Shown here piece after piece: positions 1-10,163 of a stretch of DNA of 64,000 nt. This stretch comes from Thermomicrobiales bacterium (lineage in GTDB: Bacteria; Chloroflexota; Chloroflexia; Thermomicrobiales; UBA6265): the NCBI GenBank assembly GCA_041390825.1, contig JAWKPF010000020.1:17645-81644 (forward strand). The letters are read 5' to 3'. Both the position numbers and the translations under genes were made by a program. How positions within the stretch are numbered: position 1 is the stretch's first letter; each line of letters starts with the position of its first letter. The notes under the pieces were generated by a model that ran no database searches, was not told the origin of the DNA, and saw nothing but the letters and a program-made list of their open reading frames with translations.

Positions 1-860
1 CAAAAGCGTCGCATCGTCGAGTTGCTGCCGTATTGCGCCCCCAGCCGGGAGTTGGCCAAGGAACATCACACGATCCATAGGCCGAAGGCGGGCTCGATGC
101 TTCCAGCTGTGACCGATAAACACCGTCACCCACAATACGCAATTGATCCTTGGGAATGTTTTTCACAAGAACGAGGGCGTCGATCAGAATGTCCATGCCC
201 TTATATGGTTGGGCAAGCGAGCCGACGGAGACCAATATAGACTCTTGAAATGGGACGCTCGTAGAGGCTCGGACACGAAATGATCGTGTTCCAGGGCAAT
301 GGAAGAATAAGCGTAACCAGTGCGTCTGGCAGGATATCGTGCCGGCAGGACATGACCGCCGACGTACGACACAGCACACGCGTCGCGTACCAGTCGTTGC
401 GCCGCGTGGGTAGCTTGCCAACGGAAAACGGCCTGAGCGGACGCGGTTGGCTTTGGCAGCAAAAACTTCGTGAGGATCACCGACCAATCTGATGCCATAT
501 GGTTGATCTTGCTCGAGGGCGCCGGCCGCCACCTCGGAGATTCGCCCTGGTCCCTGCAGGATCACAGCATCGCCGGGTACGATCGCCCGGCGTACATCGC
601 TCCGAACTGCGCGCGATCGAAGTAGGTGTACTCCCTCGGACCGATATACGTGGTCACTCCTGTCGACTTACCGACGGCCCGGTTACTTGTTGTAGTCGCT
701 CATCAACTCGATCAACTCGTTGAACCTGCCCTACGATCTCGACCTCATCGAAGACATCCAAATAGCGCCGCCAGAAGCGGTATACTCCGAACCAATTCGT
801 CCAGACCACTTTGTCTGAAGTCATTAAGAATCGTGATTCGGTCGTAATTTTGACCCGCAT
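1..860 (-). pseudogene. Glycosyltransferase (GT4-like), frameshifted, cut by window edge
   Basis: Probable sugar transferase of a surface-polysaccharide cluster. The N-terminus (starting MRVKITTESRFLMTS at 860) is followed in other minus-strand frames by a segment with IRLVGDPHEVFA and then by VSVGSLAQPYKGMDILIDA, the typical start of the nucleotide-sugar-binding half of a GT-B enzyme. These pieces lie in order but in at least three frames, so single-base indels break the gene several times. The 3' end runs off the window at base 1. It is the most downstream of a co-directional set of polysaccharide genes. Family assignment comes from recognised motifs; donor and acceptor sugars cannot be told. 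Confidence 0.7.
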
Positions 861-1039
861 CAGTTTACGGCTCCATTCGGATCTTCATCAGTTCTGCTCT
901 AGACTCATAGAGGTTACTGGTAACGATTCTTCAGAAATTCTCAGCCGCCATGCTTCGTTCTGGCAAATCGATCTGTCATCAGAAACACAACTAGGGAATG
1001 GAACAGCGCCGTTCTTGACTGTAGAGAACACCAAATTAT

Positions 1040-2527
1040 CTAAGTAGGATCATTAATACGACATGAAGATGCGACATGACATACATAAGTTTGTATAAGT
1101 ATAATAAAGCATAACTTTCCATTGATTTGTAAAATGGCATCAATAGCCAGCGCGCGCCAGACATCGCCAGGGTAGGGTTAGCCAGGTCCGTGTGAGTCCC
1201 ACTGCACCTCCCCAGAAAAGAAATGCTAGCGGCGCCACCCAGATTCCAAAATTGATCATCTTCACCCAGCAATCCATACACCCAGGGGAAGATCTGGTAA
1301 CCAGAAGGACCTCCGCCAACTCCATACATCAAATCTGCCAGCGCTTGTTTTGTCCGGTGGCCGCGGAATTGGCAAGGAATCGGGAATTAGAATCATAACG
1401 GCATTCAGATAAGTCGAACCCAGAAACCGATATCCGCCATGCGATGGAACCTCGCTCAGCCGATAGGCGACAAATGCTTGCGTATAGCTCCGGAGACAAG
1501 TCGCCAAGCAGCAGCCCCTCCCACGAGCGACCGGAATTCGATTCCAACACGCTCACACTGCCCGCATCGCGATAGACCTCGACGACATCGCCACCATATG
1601 CCTTATAGAATCCATAGACAAACATAAACGAGACCACGAACGCCATGCCAACCAGAACGAATTTCTTCCAAATGGCCGGATCCAGAAGTACAATTATGCC
1701 AGCAGACCAAAACAGCCCCCATACTGTATTGCTTCTGCTCCCGCGCAGACCAACAGGCGGTGCTGAAGCACTACAAACAGGAGCAGTGCCGCAACGATGA
1801 CTCTCAACTTCGCCACCGAGGACGATCTTCTGCTACGATGGCATAGCCCATGAACAGTAGGATGGGAACACCTGAGAACATGAAGAGAAAACCCATGCCA
1901 GAAAATGCTCAAGAGAGTTTCGTATGCTGCGATATAGCCACTTAAGCCTCCAAACTTGACAGCACAAGAAGGAGGTCCTGTCGCAAGTAGGGCAGCTAGA
2001 AGCACCGGTCCAAACCGTTTGTGGTTGATTTCCCAGTAGCGCACTGACCGACCCGACTGCGTCGATGGTTGAATACGATCGAACGAGTGGAGCCAATAGA
2101 AAAAGAGTCCGGCAATATTGAGAGCACTCATGATCCTTAAGCCACGGCCGCCAATCGGGTGGGGCGTTTTAACCACGGCGCCCACCAATTGTCGAGCACT
2201 GGGAGTCAATAGTGGGGCCAGTGCAAGAAAAAGTGGAACCCGACCATGCCCGCAATCTCCGTCGAATCTGGCTGAGGTTCAACTCCCCTCGCATCCAGCG
2301 GACCAAGCATCGGTTCGACCAAGACCCCAGAAGGTCGTGGGGATAACGAACCAATGGCGAGTTTCGGGATATTCGAATAGGAACGCCATGAGAACAGCGG
2401 CTGAAAGTCTCAGTGAAAGCAGTCCGTCGGTCATGTCGATATCACCGGAGAGAGCGGTACTTGCTCGCGCCTTCCTCGATACCTTGGTGTGGGGCTGGTA
2501 AGTAGTTGCCATTCCTCCGGTGATCAA
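1040..2527 (-). pseudogene. Wzy-like polysaccharide polymerase / multi-spanning membrane protein, frameshifted
   Basis: A series of hydrophobic segments in alternating minus-strand frames makes up one multi-spanning membrane protein: LSLRLSAAVLMAFLFEY near the start, then GLSGYIAAYETLLSIFW, then FSGVPILLFMGYAIVAED, then VIVAALLLFVVLQHRLLVG, then FVLVGMAFVVSFMFVYGFY and finally NFGIWVAPLAFLFWGG. Size, topology and position between glycosyltransferase genes fit an O-antigen polymerase (Wzy), a family with very low sequence conservation. The call therefore rests on context and hydrophobicity. The 3' end is uncertain (about 1040-1140) because the frame cannot be followed. Confidence 0.5.
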
Positions 2528-2653
2528 TGTCCTCCTGTATCCGCCTCCGGCATCGTGCGCTTTTCCGTTGTCCGTCAGTATGTGAGAGACGTAGTTGGTT
2601 GGTACTAACCACGATATTGAAGGAACTTTGCCGTACGGTTTCGAGTGACCGAT

Positions 2654-3666
2654 TTACTCGCAGCAGCCACATATGCCGACTTCAAGGATACGATTCGCCC
2701 ACACGGCAGGATCATCGATTGGCAAAATCATGTATTCCGTCGACGATCCTGACCTCACGAGTGACTTTACAAGAGAAGAGACCAGACCTGGCGCTTGGGC
2801 TTCGATGAAATGGGCAGACCTTCATAGAGAGATGGAAGAATAAACATATCCATTGAGCTCAGCATTATTCGTGGTACTTCAGGCTGTAGTCCAGCAAGTC
2901 TGATCGATGAAGTTATCCTGTTGATCATACTGCTTAATGTTTTCTCGTTCGGGGCCGTCCCTGACCAACAATACAACCACTGGGAGCCCGCGACGCCAGA
3001 ATTCTGGCCAATATCGACAATGAACTGGTGGTTTTCTCGGGCGTCTGAAACTACCAACATGTCCAACGATCCAGGCATTGTTCGGAATTCCCAGTTGTCT
3101 TCAGCGACCTACCTTGATCGTGGGATTCGAATGGCTGAAGGTCGACACCGTAGTACATTATGGTGCAATGAGGATCGGATCTCCATGAACGACCATAGAG
3201 TGCGACCGCGGCTGGTTCGCTCGCGGCGATTTTCAGTGTTGCGACTCGATCAATTGCGTCTCCGTAGCCTTCAGATAACCGCAAGGGTCGGGCTTGGTTG
3301 ATCGAGTTGTGATGTGTTGCTATGACTGTGCGCAATGCGAACTGGAATGCCGGCAATCCTTGCAAGGCCCAGGGTTACCCCAGAGAAATGATGGACGTGG
3401 CTATGGATCACATCGTAGGGCCCATTCGTATGGACCAGCCGTAAGAACCCGGTCGCATAGACCGGTCCGAGCTTCGCGTGGGCAGGGCAAGATACGACCG
3501 CCGAGCGACCGGATTTCGTTATCGTAAGCAGCCGGCTGTGTCGAGTGGACCAGAAAATCGAACTGAAAACGATCGCGGTCGATATTTCAAGAGCACATGC
3601 ATCAGCCGTTTTACCGATCTCATCGCTCCGACGACGTGGAGTCTGTATCTTGCTTCGCGTAGTCAT
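2654..3666 (-). pseudogene. Glycosyltransferase family 4, EpsF-like, frameshifted
   Basis: Reading across frames gives the order expected of a GT4 enzyme: LHVVGAMRS near the start, then NIDRDRFQFDFLVHSTQPA, then DVIHSHVHHFSGVTLGLA and PVRIAHSHSNTS in the N-terminal Rossmann half. The C-terminal half has AGLQPEVPRIMLSSMDMFIL and PSLYEGLPIS, where the EG pair is the donor-binding E-x7-E region. The proposed start at 3666 overlaps the end of the flippase gene, so the two were probably translationally coupled. At least four frame changes are needed. It probably adds a sugar to a lipid-linked repeat unit at the inner membrane; specificity is unknown. Confidence 0.72.
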
Positions 3667-4945
3667 ATTCAGCGTCTTGCACGATAGTCGTGGCGCGATA
3701 GAGAGTACGATGGTTGCACATCCCAGTTGCGTCGTGCCTGTTGCAATAAGTCCAACGGCCGCTCCGGCCAAACCATATAATGGAATCAACGCCATCGATG
3801 CTAGAACGCTGACGACGAGCACCGTCAATCATACCCGGACGGTGAACTCCGCGCTGCCGTCATGGCGTAACCGGCGAACGACGCGGCGAAACTCAATTCC
3901 GGCTGCAATTGTCAGGATCAGGAGCACATTCGTATAGTCTGGCATATTCCGCCGTATAGAGCAATTGAGAATTCGAGAACCCAATACTGCTGCAATCAAG
4001 GCACCGGCCAGCCCGACGCCGAATCCCAAGGCTGCCAGTTGTGCGGTCATCATCCGGCGAAAACGGCGATAATCACCGGTTGCATAGATCATTGCCAGCC
4101 GTGGGCTGGCTGCCTGACCGAGCGCCCCGACCACGGTCGTGCCAGCTACGATTAGATATCCCAGCGCCGCAAAAGATACCAAGTTCGGTAGTGCCAATCT
4201 GATGTTCGATTACATAGCGGGAACATTGGTGGTGAGCGAAATCAGCAACATGACGATTCCAGAGCGGTAGAGCCAGCCGCCCCAGGCTGGTCATCTGCTT
4301 CGGATCCAATTGAAACCAGCTGTTTGCGTTACCTTCGTTGATCAGAAAGTGCTGTTGAGTTGGGATGATGAAGACCACCAGTGGGACCAGTGATCCGATC
4401 AGATAGCCAATAACGCCAACCCAGAGCTGCCCGGTAATGAGAATGCCAAGGCACAGGAGAATTCAATGAAAGCGCACCATTGGCCATCGTTGCCTTGGCG
4501 ATCAGATCCATTCGGTTCTTCTGGCGGTTTGCGCGCCATAGAAGACGTCGCTCAGCGAATCGACTGCCTTTGCCAAGGCGATGAGCACCACGACGACGAG
4601 AGCGCTTCTACTCAGATGGCTCATTCCAATCACGATGAACGAAACGAACAGAGCGGCAATCGTCGTCAAAACGCGTAACGTAAGGTAGTCGGAAAACTCA
4701 TACGAACGCCTGGCATCGGTAGCCTGCACTCCCCGCAGTTGCAATTGAAAGAACATCGAGATGGGGGCAGCAACTGCCAAGTGGCGGCCACGATTCGGCA
4801 TCGGTGAGTTTGGCGAGAACCGCGATGATCCCCCACGAGGCAGGCATAGACGTATATTGCCAAACGCTGTCCAGGAAAAATTCTTCCGGAGGGAAAGTCC
4901 GGGAGCAGAGATGGGAGCGAGTTCGGTTCTACCAACTTCGTTCAT
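3620..4945 (-). pseudogene. Wzx-like oligosaccharide flippase (MOP/PST superfamily), frameshifted
   Basis: Polytopic membrane protein built from pieces in different frames: SLRKNFSWTAFGN at the start, YLTLRVLTTIAALFVSFIV, then VVVVLIALAKAVDSLSDVFY (the conserved loop of polysaccharide exporters), then VGALGQAASPRLAMIYATGD and AALGFGVGLAGALIAAVLG, ending with SMALIPLYGLAGAAVGLIA. This order matches PST-type flippases that move undecaprenyl-linked repeat units across the membrane. The ATG at 4945 overlaps the end of the upstream dehydrogenase gene and the 3' end overlaps the next glycosyltransferase, consistent with an operon. Several indels break the frame. Confidence 0.72.
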
Positions 4946-6202
4946 CGATCGCATGCCAGGCATCGAGCAGGGTATACGCCCTTCCACCAAACCAGGTCGG
5001 GCCGACCCGTCGCGTGCTTGGTCGCAATCATCAGGACGATATCCGTGTCTCCCAGCAGTGCCTGACGTCAATCGGCAGGAAGACATCCGCTGCCTCCCGG
5101 ATAGTAATACGCGCAACATACGGATCATGATATCGAACTTTTCGGCTCCCATCTCCTGCAACAACGCGATGATGTCCAGTGTTGGAGACTCCCGCATATC
5201 GTCGACATCCGGTTTGTAGGCGACCCCGACTACCAGAATCCTCGATCCCTTGACGCTCTTCCCTGCTCGCTGAGCGCCGCAGCCACTTTGCGGACCCAGT
5301 ACTCCGGCATACTGGCATTGATCTCGCTAGCCAAATCGATGAAACGCGCCTTGTAGTTGAGATTACGCATCTTCCAGGAGAGAGATAGTGCGGATCGAGC
5401 GGGAATGCGTCCGCCGATCCCTGGGCCCGGGTAGAACGGCATGAACCGAATTGGCTTCGTCTTGGCCGCTTCGATCACCTCCCACACGTCGATCCCCAGC
5501 TTGTCGCACATCATCGCGGTCTCGTCTGGGTTAAGGCAAGGCCCATCGCGGAAGGTGTTCGTGCAGTTTCACCATCTCGGCCGCTTCCGGTGTGGACACC
5601 AGCACATCGTCGATCGCGGTCTCATAGAAACGCGCGCTCAGCTCGGTCGAACGCGGCTCCAGGCCCCCACCGACTGGTGTGTTGGTGACATAGGTGGGGT
5701 TGCCGGGGTCGATCCGCCCGGCGAGAACGCCAGGAAGAAATCTCGTCCCGCCTCGAGTCCGGTCGCCTCCAGCTGCGGCAAGATCACCTCGCGCGTCGTG
5801 CCAGGATACGTCGTGCCTTCCAGGATCACGAGCGCCCGGGTCGCAAGGTCGCCGCCACGGCCTCGGTGGCGGCTTGCACATAGGAAATATCTGGATCGCG
5901 CGTCTTGCTCAGCGGGGTCGGCACGCAGATGGAGATGATGTCGGCTTCTGGCCAGGCGGCGCATATCGGTCGTCGCTATGAAGCGATCGTCGTCCACAGC
6001 GCGTGGCAACGGTCTCGGGCGCCACATCCGGATATGCACTCCCGGCTGAGCGTGCCGACCGTGCGCTCGTCGATATCGAAACCGATGGTGCGGAACCCCC
6101 GCCTCGGCAAAACGCGGTCGCCAGCGGCAATCCAACGTATCCCAGCCCGATCACGCCAAAGACCGCAGTCCGCTGGTCGATCCCGTTCAGTAAATGTATC
6201 AT
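4929..6202 (-). pseudogene. UDP-N-acetyl-hexosamine 6-dehydrogenase (WbpA/WecC type), frameshifted
   Basis: NAD-dependent nucleotide-sugar dehydrogenase that would oxidise UDP-HexNAc to the uronic acid. The N-terminal Rossmann motif GVIGLGYVGLPLA lies at about 6165-6130, followed in other frames by FRTIGFDIDE and by VILEGTTYPGTTREVILPQL. The central helix and C-terminal domain show CDKLGIDVWEVIEAAKTKP and FMPFYPGPGIGG, the substrate-binding G-x-G-x-G-G loop, then YDPYVAR-like and TDIVLMIATKHA segments near the C-terminus. The catalytic Cys region is blurred by a frame change. It sits directly downstream of a sugar epimerase, so the pair probably makes a UDP-HexNAc uronic acid for the polymer. 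Confidence 0.78.
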
Positions 6203-6259
6203 AGGTGGCTGTTGCGCTCTTCTCGGCGACCTGCATCGTACGACGTGTTCCTTTCGTTT

Positions 6260-7195
6260 CTACCAAGCCACGGCTACTTGATAGACCCGCGGAAACGCGT
6301 CCACCGTGCGCCACGCCGTCTTCGAATGGGACCTGCAATTCGAACCCGAGCACCGCTCTGGCCAGCTCGATCACGCGCGAATCACATCTCGTCATGGCTG
6401 GTGATCTGGCTCCACCGGCCGGTCGAGCAATCCGCAGATCATGGCCAACGCCATATTCACGCTTGACCGATCGATCCGCCGCCACGTTCATCACCCGGCC
6501 GGCCGCCGCCGGAACCGTTCCCGCCAGCATGTTTCCGTTCACCACATCATCCACGTACGTGAACCCGCGCGATTGCTCTCCGTCCCCAAAGACGATCGGC
6601 CGTCTCTTCCGCCAGCGCCCGCAAAACTTGGGGATCACCGCCGCATAGGGAGAATCCGATCCTGATACGGGCCGAAAACATTGAAATACCGCAGGCTCAC
6701 CGTCTCGATATCGGAAGAGATCGTTGAACACCGTGCAGAGCTGCTCGGCGCTTAGCTTCGAGACGGCATAGGGCGACAGCGGATTGGGCGTGGACCCTTC
6801 ATGCTTGAGAAACCGTAACCGGGCAGACATCGACGAAGACGACGCGAAGACCAGCCGTCGCACCCCGGCGGCTGCGCGCTGCCACCAGCAGATTGAGCGT
6901 TCCCGTCACATTGACGGCGAACGTGGTCTGCGGATCGGCGATCGATCGCGGCACCGATGCCAGCGCCCCCTGGTGATAGACCAGCTCGACCGCGCACCGC
7001 TCGGCGCAGATCCCTTTCTCGTTCCGCAGATCTCCCTCTCTGGATGAACTCGAAGTCTCCGTCGATCCGGTCCACGTCCTGCTGATACCCTGTAGAGATG
7101 GTCCAGTCCCCGACAACCTCGTGACCATCGCGAAGAAGTCGCTGTACAAGATGGGAGCCAATAAAGCCCGCTGCTCCCGTGACAAGCACTCTCAT
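6260..7195 (-). pseudogene. NAD-dependent sugar epimerase (UDP-GlcNAc 4-epimerase, WbpP-like), frameshifted
   Basis: Extended SDR-family epimerase. It begins MRVLVTGAAGFIGSHLVQRL at 7195, giving the TGxxGxxG NAD site. Other frames supply VYHQGALASVPRSIADPQ and FAVNVTGTLNLLVAA, then RLVFASSSS followed by NPLSPYAVSKLSAEQLC, the catalytic Y-x3-K. After that come DSPYAAVIPKF and RGFTYVDDVVNGNML, and a C-terminus ending YQVAVAW. The sequence around PLSPYAVSK and FGDGEQSRGFTYVDDV resembles GNE/WbpP-type UDP-HexNAc 4-epimerases. It is the first recognised gene of the polysaccharide operon, and three or more indels split it. Confidence 0.78.
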
Positions 7196-7477
7196 TTTTC
7201 GATCCGTTCAGACAAAGCAGCTTCCAGGTTGACAACACTCGAAGTAGAGCAGACACTCCGTACTGCAGCGCGTTCCATATCTAGGATCATTGCGATTCTT
7301 GAGCAAAGAGCGCTCGACCAGAAATCCCTTCAGCATGAACACCGCCGACTGGCCCATTGGCGCAACAAAGACATAGTGAATTGGTGGGCATGCTGATACT
7401 ACCATTTCAGTAGCATTGCCGCCCAAGGCATCCCGCATCGGTCCAACTCACAGCGAAGCCCTCGCCCGCGCTAACCG
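7196..7477. other. Unassigned gap between polysaccharide operon and IS region
   Basis: About 280 bases separate the epimerase start from the end of the zinc-finger gene. A 76-codon minus-strand frame (7438-7208) contains HYVFVAPMGQSAVFMLKG but matches no family I recognise. It could be the start of a gene cut by the neighbouring insertion, or the leader of the epimerase operon. I see no RNA gene or terminator here. Confidence 0.4.
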
Positions 7478-8083
7478 CTACCAACTTCCCTTTTCCGAGC
7501 TGTGTTCGCCCGCCAGTATCGTCCGCGCACTAGCGTTAGCCAACCGGCTGATCGCCATACTCATTCGCTCTGGATCGTCGATTTCCTGAATAGCCAGCGC
7601 CATCGCCACCCGCAACGCCCCCAGTTCCATTCCCAGCTCGGCGTCCGCGGCCGCCCGTTCGATTGTCTGCTGCATTTTTCCTGAGAACAGAACGGTGAAA
7701 TCCCCGCTCTCCACCCGCTTTCTGCGGAATCGCCCCACCGCCGCCTTCTTCTTTTGCTTGTCCGTAATCCGCCCCATCCGCTCCATCTCACGGGTCAGCA
7801 TCCGCAGCTCTTTGCTCCCCGCCTCCCCCACCGCCGTCGAATGGTGGTACCCGCAGAACAAGCTTCGGCTGATCGCCCATCCGCATTCCGGCATCGCGCA
7901 CTGCCGCTCCTTCAACCCTCCAGCGCACCTGTCGTCAGCAATACCCACCCCTGATGCTCCAGAATCCACCGCTGCCGCACTCTGGCGCGGCGCAGATGGG
8001 TCAAGGGCTTTCCGCTCCGCCCACTGCCCATCGAGCCCGCACGCCGCGCTCCCCGCCTGCTTGTTCCGATAAGCCCGTCCCAT
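7478..8083 (-). CDS. Hypothetical protein with Cys/His zinc-binding motif, internal double frameshift
   Basis: Starts at ATG 8083 (MGRAYRNKQAG) behind a strong GGGGGAGG ribosome site. After about 30 residues the protein-like frame changes to one encoding LTHLRRARVRQRWILEHQGW and then returns, so two compensating indels are likely. A putative zinc site follows: C-x4-C in CAMPEC and C-x2-HH in FCGYHH. The second half is helical, with ELGMELGALRVAMALAIQEI, resembling small hypothetical proteins common in mobile regions of Chloroflexota. It begins 59 bases past the transposase stop on the same strand, so it may be a passenger or accessory gene of the element. No function can be assigned. Confidence 0.55.
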   Translation of the reverse strand: MGRAYRNKQAGSAACGLDGQWAERKALDPSAPRQSAAAVDSGASGVGIADDRCAGGLKERQCAMPECGWAISRSLFCGYHHSTAVGEAGSKELRMLTREMERMGRITDKQKKKAAVGRFRRKRVESGDFTVLFSGKMQQTIERAAADAELGMELGALRVAMALAIQEIDDPERMSMAISRLANASARTILAGEHSSEKGSW

Positions 8084-8141
8084 GAAACAACCTCCCCCAT
8101 TTCCCGCATTTCCCACTTCCCGTTTCCGCTCCGGGTGCGGC

Positions 8142-9650
8142 TCACAATTTGGTACTGGGCTGGCTTGCCGCCCGGTCGGTGGTGCCGTATTTGCGGGCGT
8201 AGTCCTTCTTGTAGGGATGGGACGCATTGGGTTTGCCGTTGGTGAAATAGGGATTGGCTCCGCCGAGCTTGGCCAGGGTGGTCCGGAGCGACAGCCGCTG
8301 GCCGCGGACGGGCGCTGGGTGCCCCGGACATGGATCGACGATGGGCCGCTGGCGCTGTACGGTGCGCTGCTGCACCACCTGCGCCCAGCCCTCCGCCCAG
8401 CGTTGACTACACAGCATCCCACGCAGCGCCAGCAGCGCATTGGCATGCGCCACCGTCCAATGCATCCCGGCCCTTTGATGGCCCGACCACGACCTGCGCC
8501 GACAATACCGCTACCAATGGGATACCCTGCGCAAGAGGCGGTCGGCCAGGCCAGGTGCGCCAATCGGGTGCGCAGATACTCCACCTGCCGCATCACCCGA
8601 TACGCCTGGTGGGATCAACGCGTGGTGACCGGCAATTGACTCACGGCCTGGTAGACCACTGCCGCCGACCCCTCCCGCAGTTCGGTGCACTGCGCAGCCA
8701 ATCGTCCGCCGCCACAACCTGGACCAAACACGCCTGGGCCGCCCGGGTCAGATGTTCCACGGCATGGGGATAGTCCAAGATGCGCACTGCATGGGGCAGA
8801 TGGTAATCGTAGACCTGCTGGCACCAGGCCGCTCCATCGACCACGGCCACCACCGTCTCGGCGGCAAAGGTGCCCCGGCGATGCAGTTCTGCCGTGGTCA
8901 CCTGCACAAACGCCTCGAGCGGGGCAATGCGCGCAACATACGACAGCTGCCGGGCATGACCATCACCATTGGTCAGATCCCCAATGACCATGGTCTTGAC
9001 CTCGCGCCACTCGCCACCCACGATCGGTACCATCGCGCCATCGACACTGACCTGTTGGCAGCGGGCACCGACCGGGTCCGGTGGCAGGTCACGGGTGATG
9101 CGCTCGGCCGCAGCCTGCTCCGCGTGCACGAGGGCGTCGCCGGCGGTTTCGGTCAACCGTTGCACACTGGCGCGCGAGACGGAGACGCGTCCGACCATCT
9201 GCAGGATCGGGGACCTGCCCAAACGGCACCATACTCCCCAACCGCACCACCACCCGCTGAATCCGGGGACTCCATTTGCCCGGCAGCAGTCCCAACGCCT
9301 CATCCAGGGGAAAAGCTCGCGCCCACAGGCCGAGCAGCGTCCCCGTTCGTGTGATCGTCAGACCCGTCGTGCCTTGGGTCACCACCGTGCGCTGCGCCTG
9401 CCCAATGGCTCAGGAGCGCCGCCCCACAGTCGGGACACTGTGGGGGCGGGCCGCCCCTGGAATCCCGCAATGGGTGCGCAGCCACCTGCGCGGCAAGCAG
9501 GTCGCGCCGCAGCTCTGACAACGCGGTGTCAACCGCGTCTTCCAGCTCGGTGAAGGTAGCATCCGGGGAATCGGCACGGAACGCCTGCAGTGCCTCGGCA
9601 ATCTGCCGGGCGCGCTCGGCCAGCTGGTCAGGATCGGGGGACACAGCCAT
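8142..9650 (-). pseudogene. ISKra4-like transposase, frameshifted
   Basis: DDE-type transposase of the ISKra4 group. The start is ATG 9650 (MAVSPDPDQLAERARQIAEA), chosen for the GGGAGG site just upstream. A CPDCGAAL zinc-ribbon half lies about 60-70 residues in, followed in another frame by TTGLTITRTGTLL and WARAFPLDEALGLLPGKWSP. The catalytic core carries VSVDGAMVPIVGGEWREVKT and VVAVVDGAAWCQQVYDYHLP, each with a conserved Asp. The C-terminus has YPIGSGIV, KGPGMHWTVAHANALLALR and the conserved HP-x-KK-like tail before the stop at 8142. Four or more frame changes make it non-functional as written. Terminal inverted repeats were not found by eye, so element boundaries stay open. Confidence 0.75.
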
Positions 9651-10163
9651 CGGGACCTCCCGGGGAGACGACGCGGGGGCGTCCATCTTAGGTCATCACG
9701 TTCCGCTCCGCTGCGAGATGGTCGCGATTACCAAAATCTGCCGCACCCTTCCGCTCCGTCACCCTTGACAAAACAGAACGCATGTTCTATTCTAGCACAC
9801 AAGCGGCAATATCGGCGGACAGATGCATGCCTGGGCAGTGCCCCAGTGCTACCCGCCCGGCTCCCCGCCGTCACCCAAGGCTCCATGCGCGGACCGATCC
9901 AAAAAACGGTGATCGCTCATCGAGAAAATCAAGATGCTCTGCATCCGTCCAGGGCGAAGCCATACCCGTCTCGTCCTCCCGGCCCGAGGAGAGTGGTCCC
10001 CAATTTCTGACGCAAGCCGTTCGCAGGTGCCCACTTCGCGCAAAACCCTCGCCAATCGCGCGCCCATCCGCCGCCTGCCGCCCGCTCGCCGCCCCGCCAA
10101 CGCTTGACATCGCACAGCAATCGCCTACCATTCATACACGCCCCCTCGCGAAAGGAACCCATC
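9651..10163. other. Non-coding stretch downstream of the IS, with an isolated SOS-like promoter
   Basis: About 510 bases without a convincing gene. A 252-codon plus-strand frame starting at 9782 is Pro/Arg-rich and runs in the wrong phase through the following secreted-protein gene, so it is a shadow. The only strong signal is the promoter at 9765-9793. The last 15 bases carry the ribosome site of the next gene (GAAAGGAA). Confidence 0.6.
9765..9793 (+). promoter_or_regulatory. Sigma-70-type promoter with an embedded GAAC-N4-GTTC (SOS/LexA-like) box
   Basis: TTGACA at 9765-9770 and TATTCT at 9788-9793 are separated by exactly 17 bases. Within the spacer, abutting the -10, is the perfect palindrome GAACGCATGTTC (9776-9787), which fits the Gram-positive LexA consensus GAAC-N4-GTTC. 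A repressor there would block the promoter. The direction is rightward, yet no recognisable damage-response gene follows; the next gene starts 370 bases downstream. Use of this consensus by this lineage's LexA is assumed, not shown. Confidence 0.6.
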
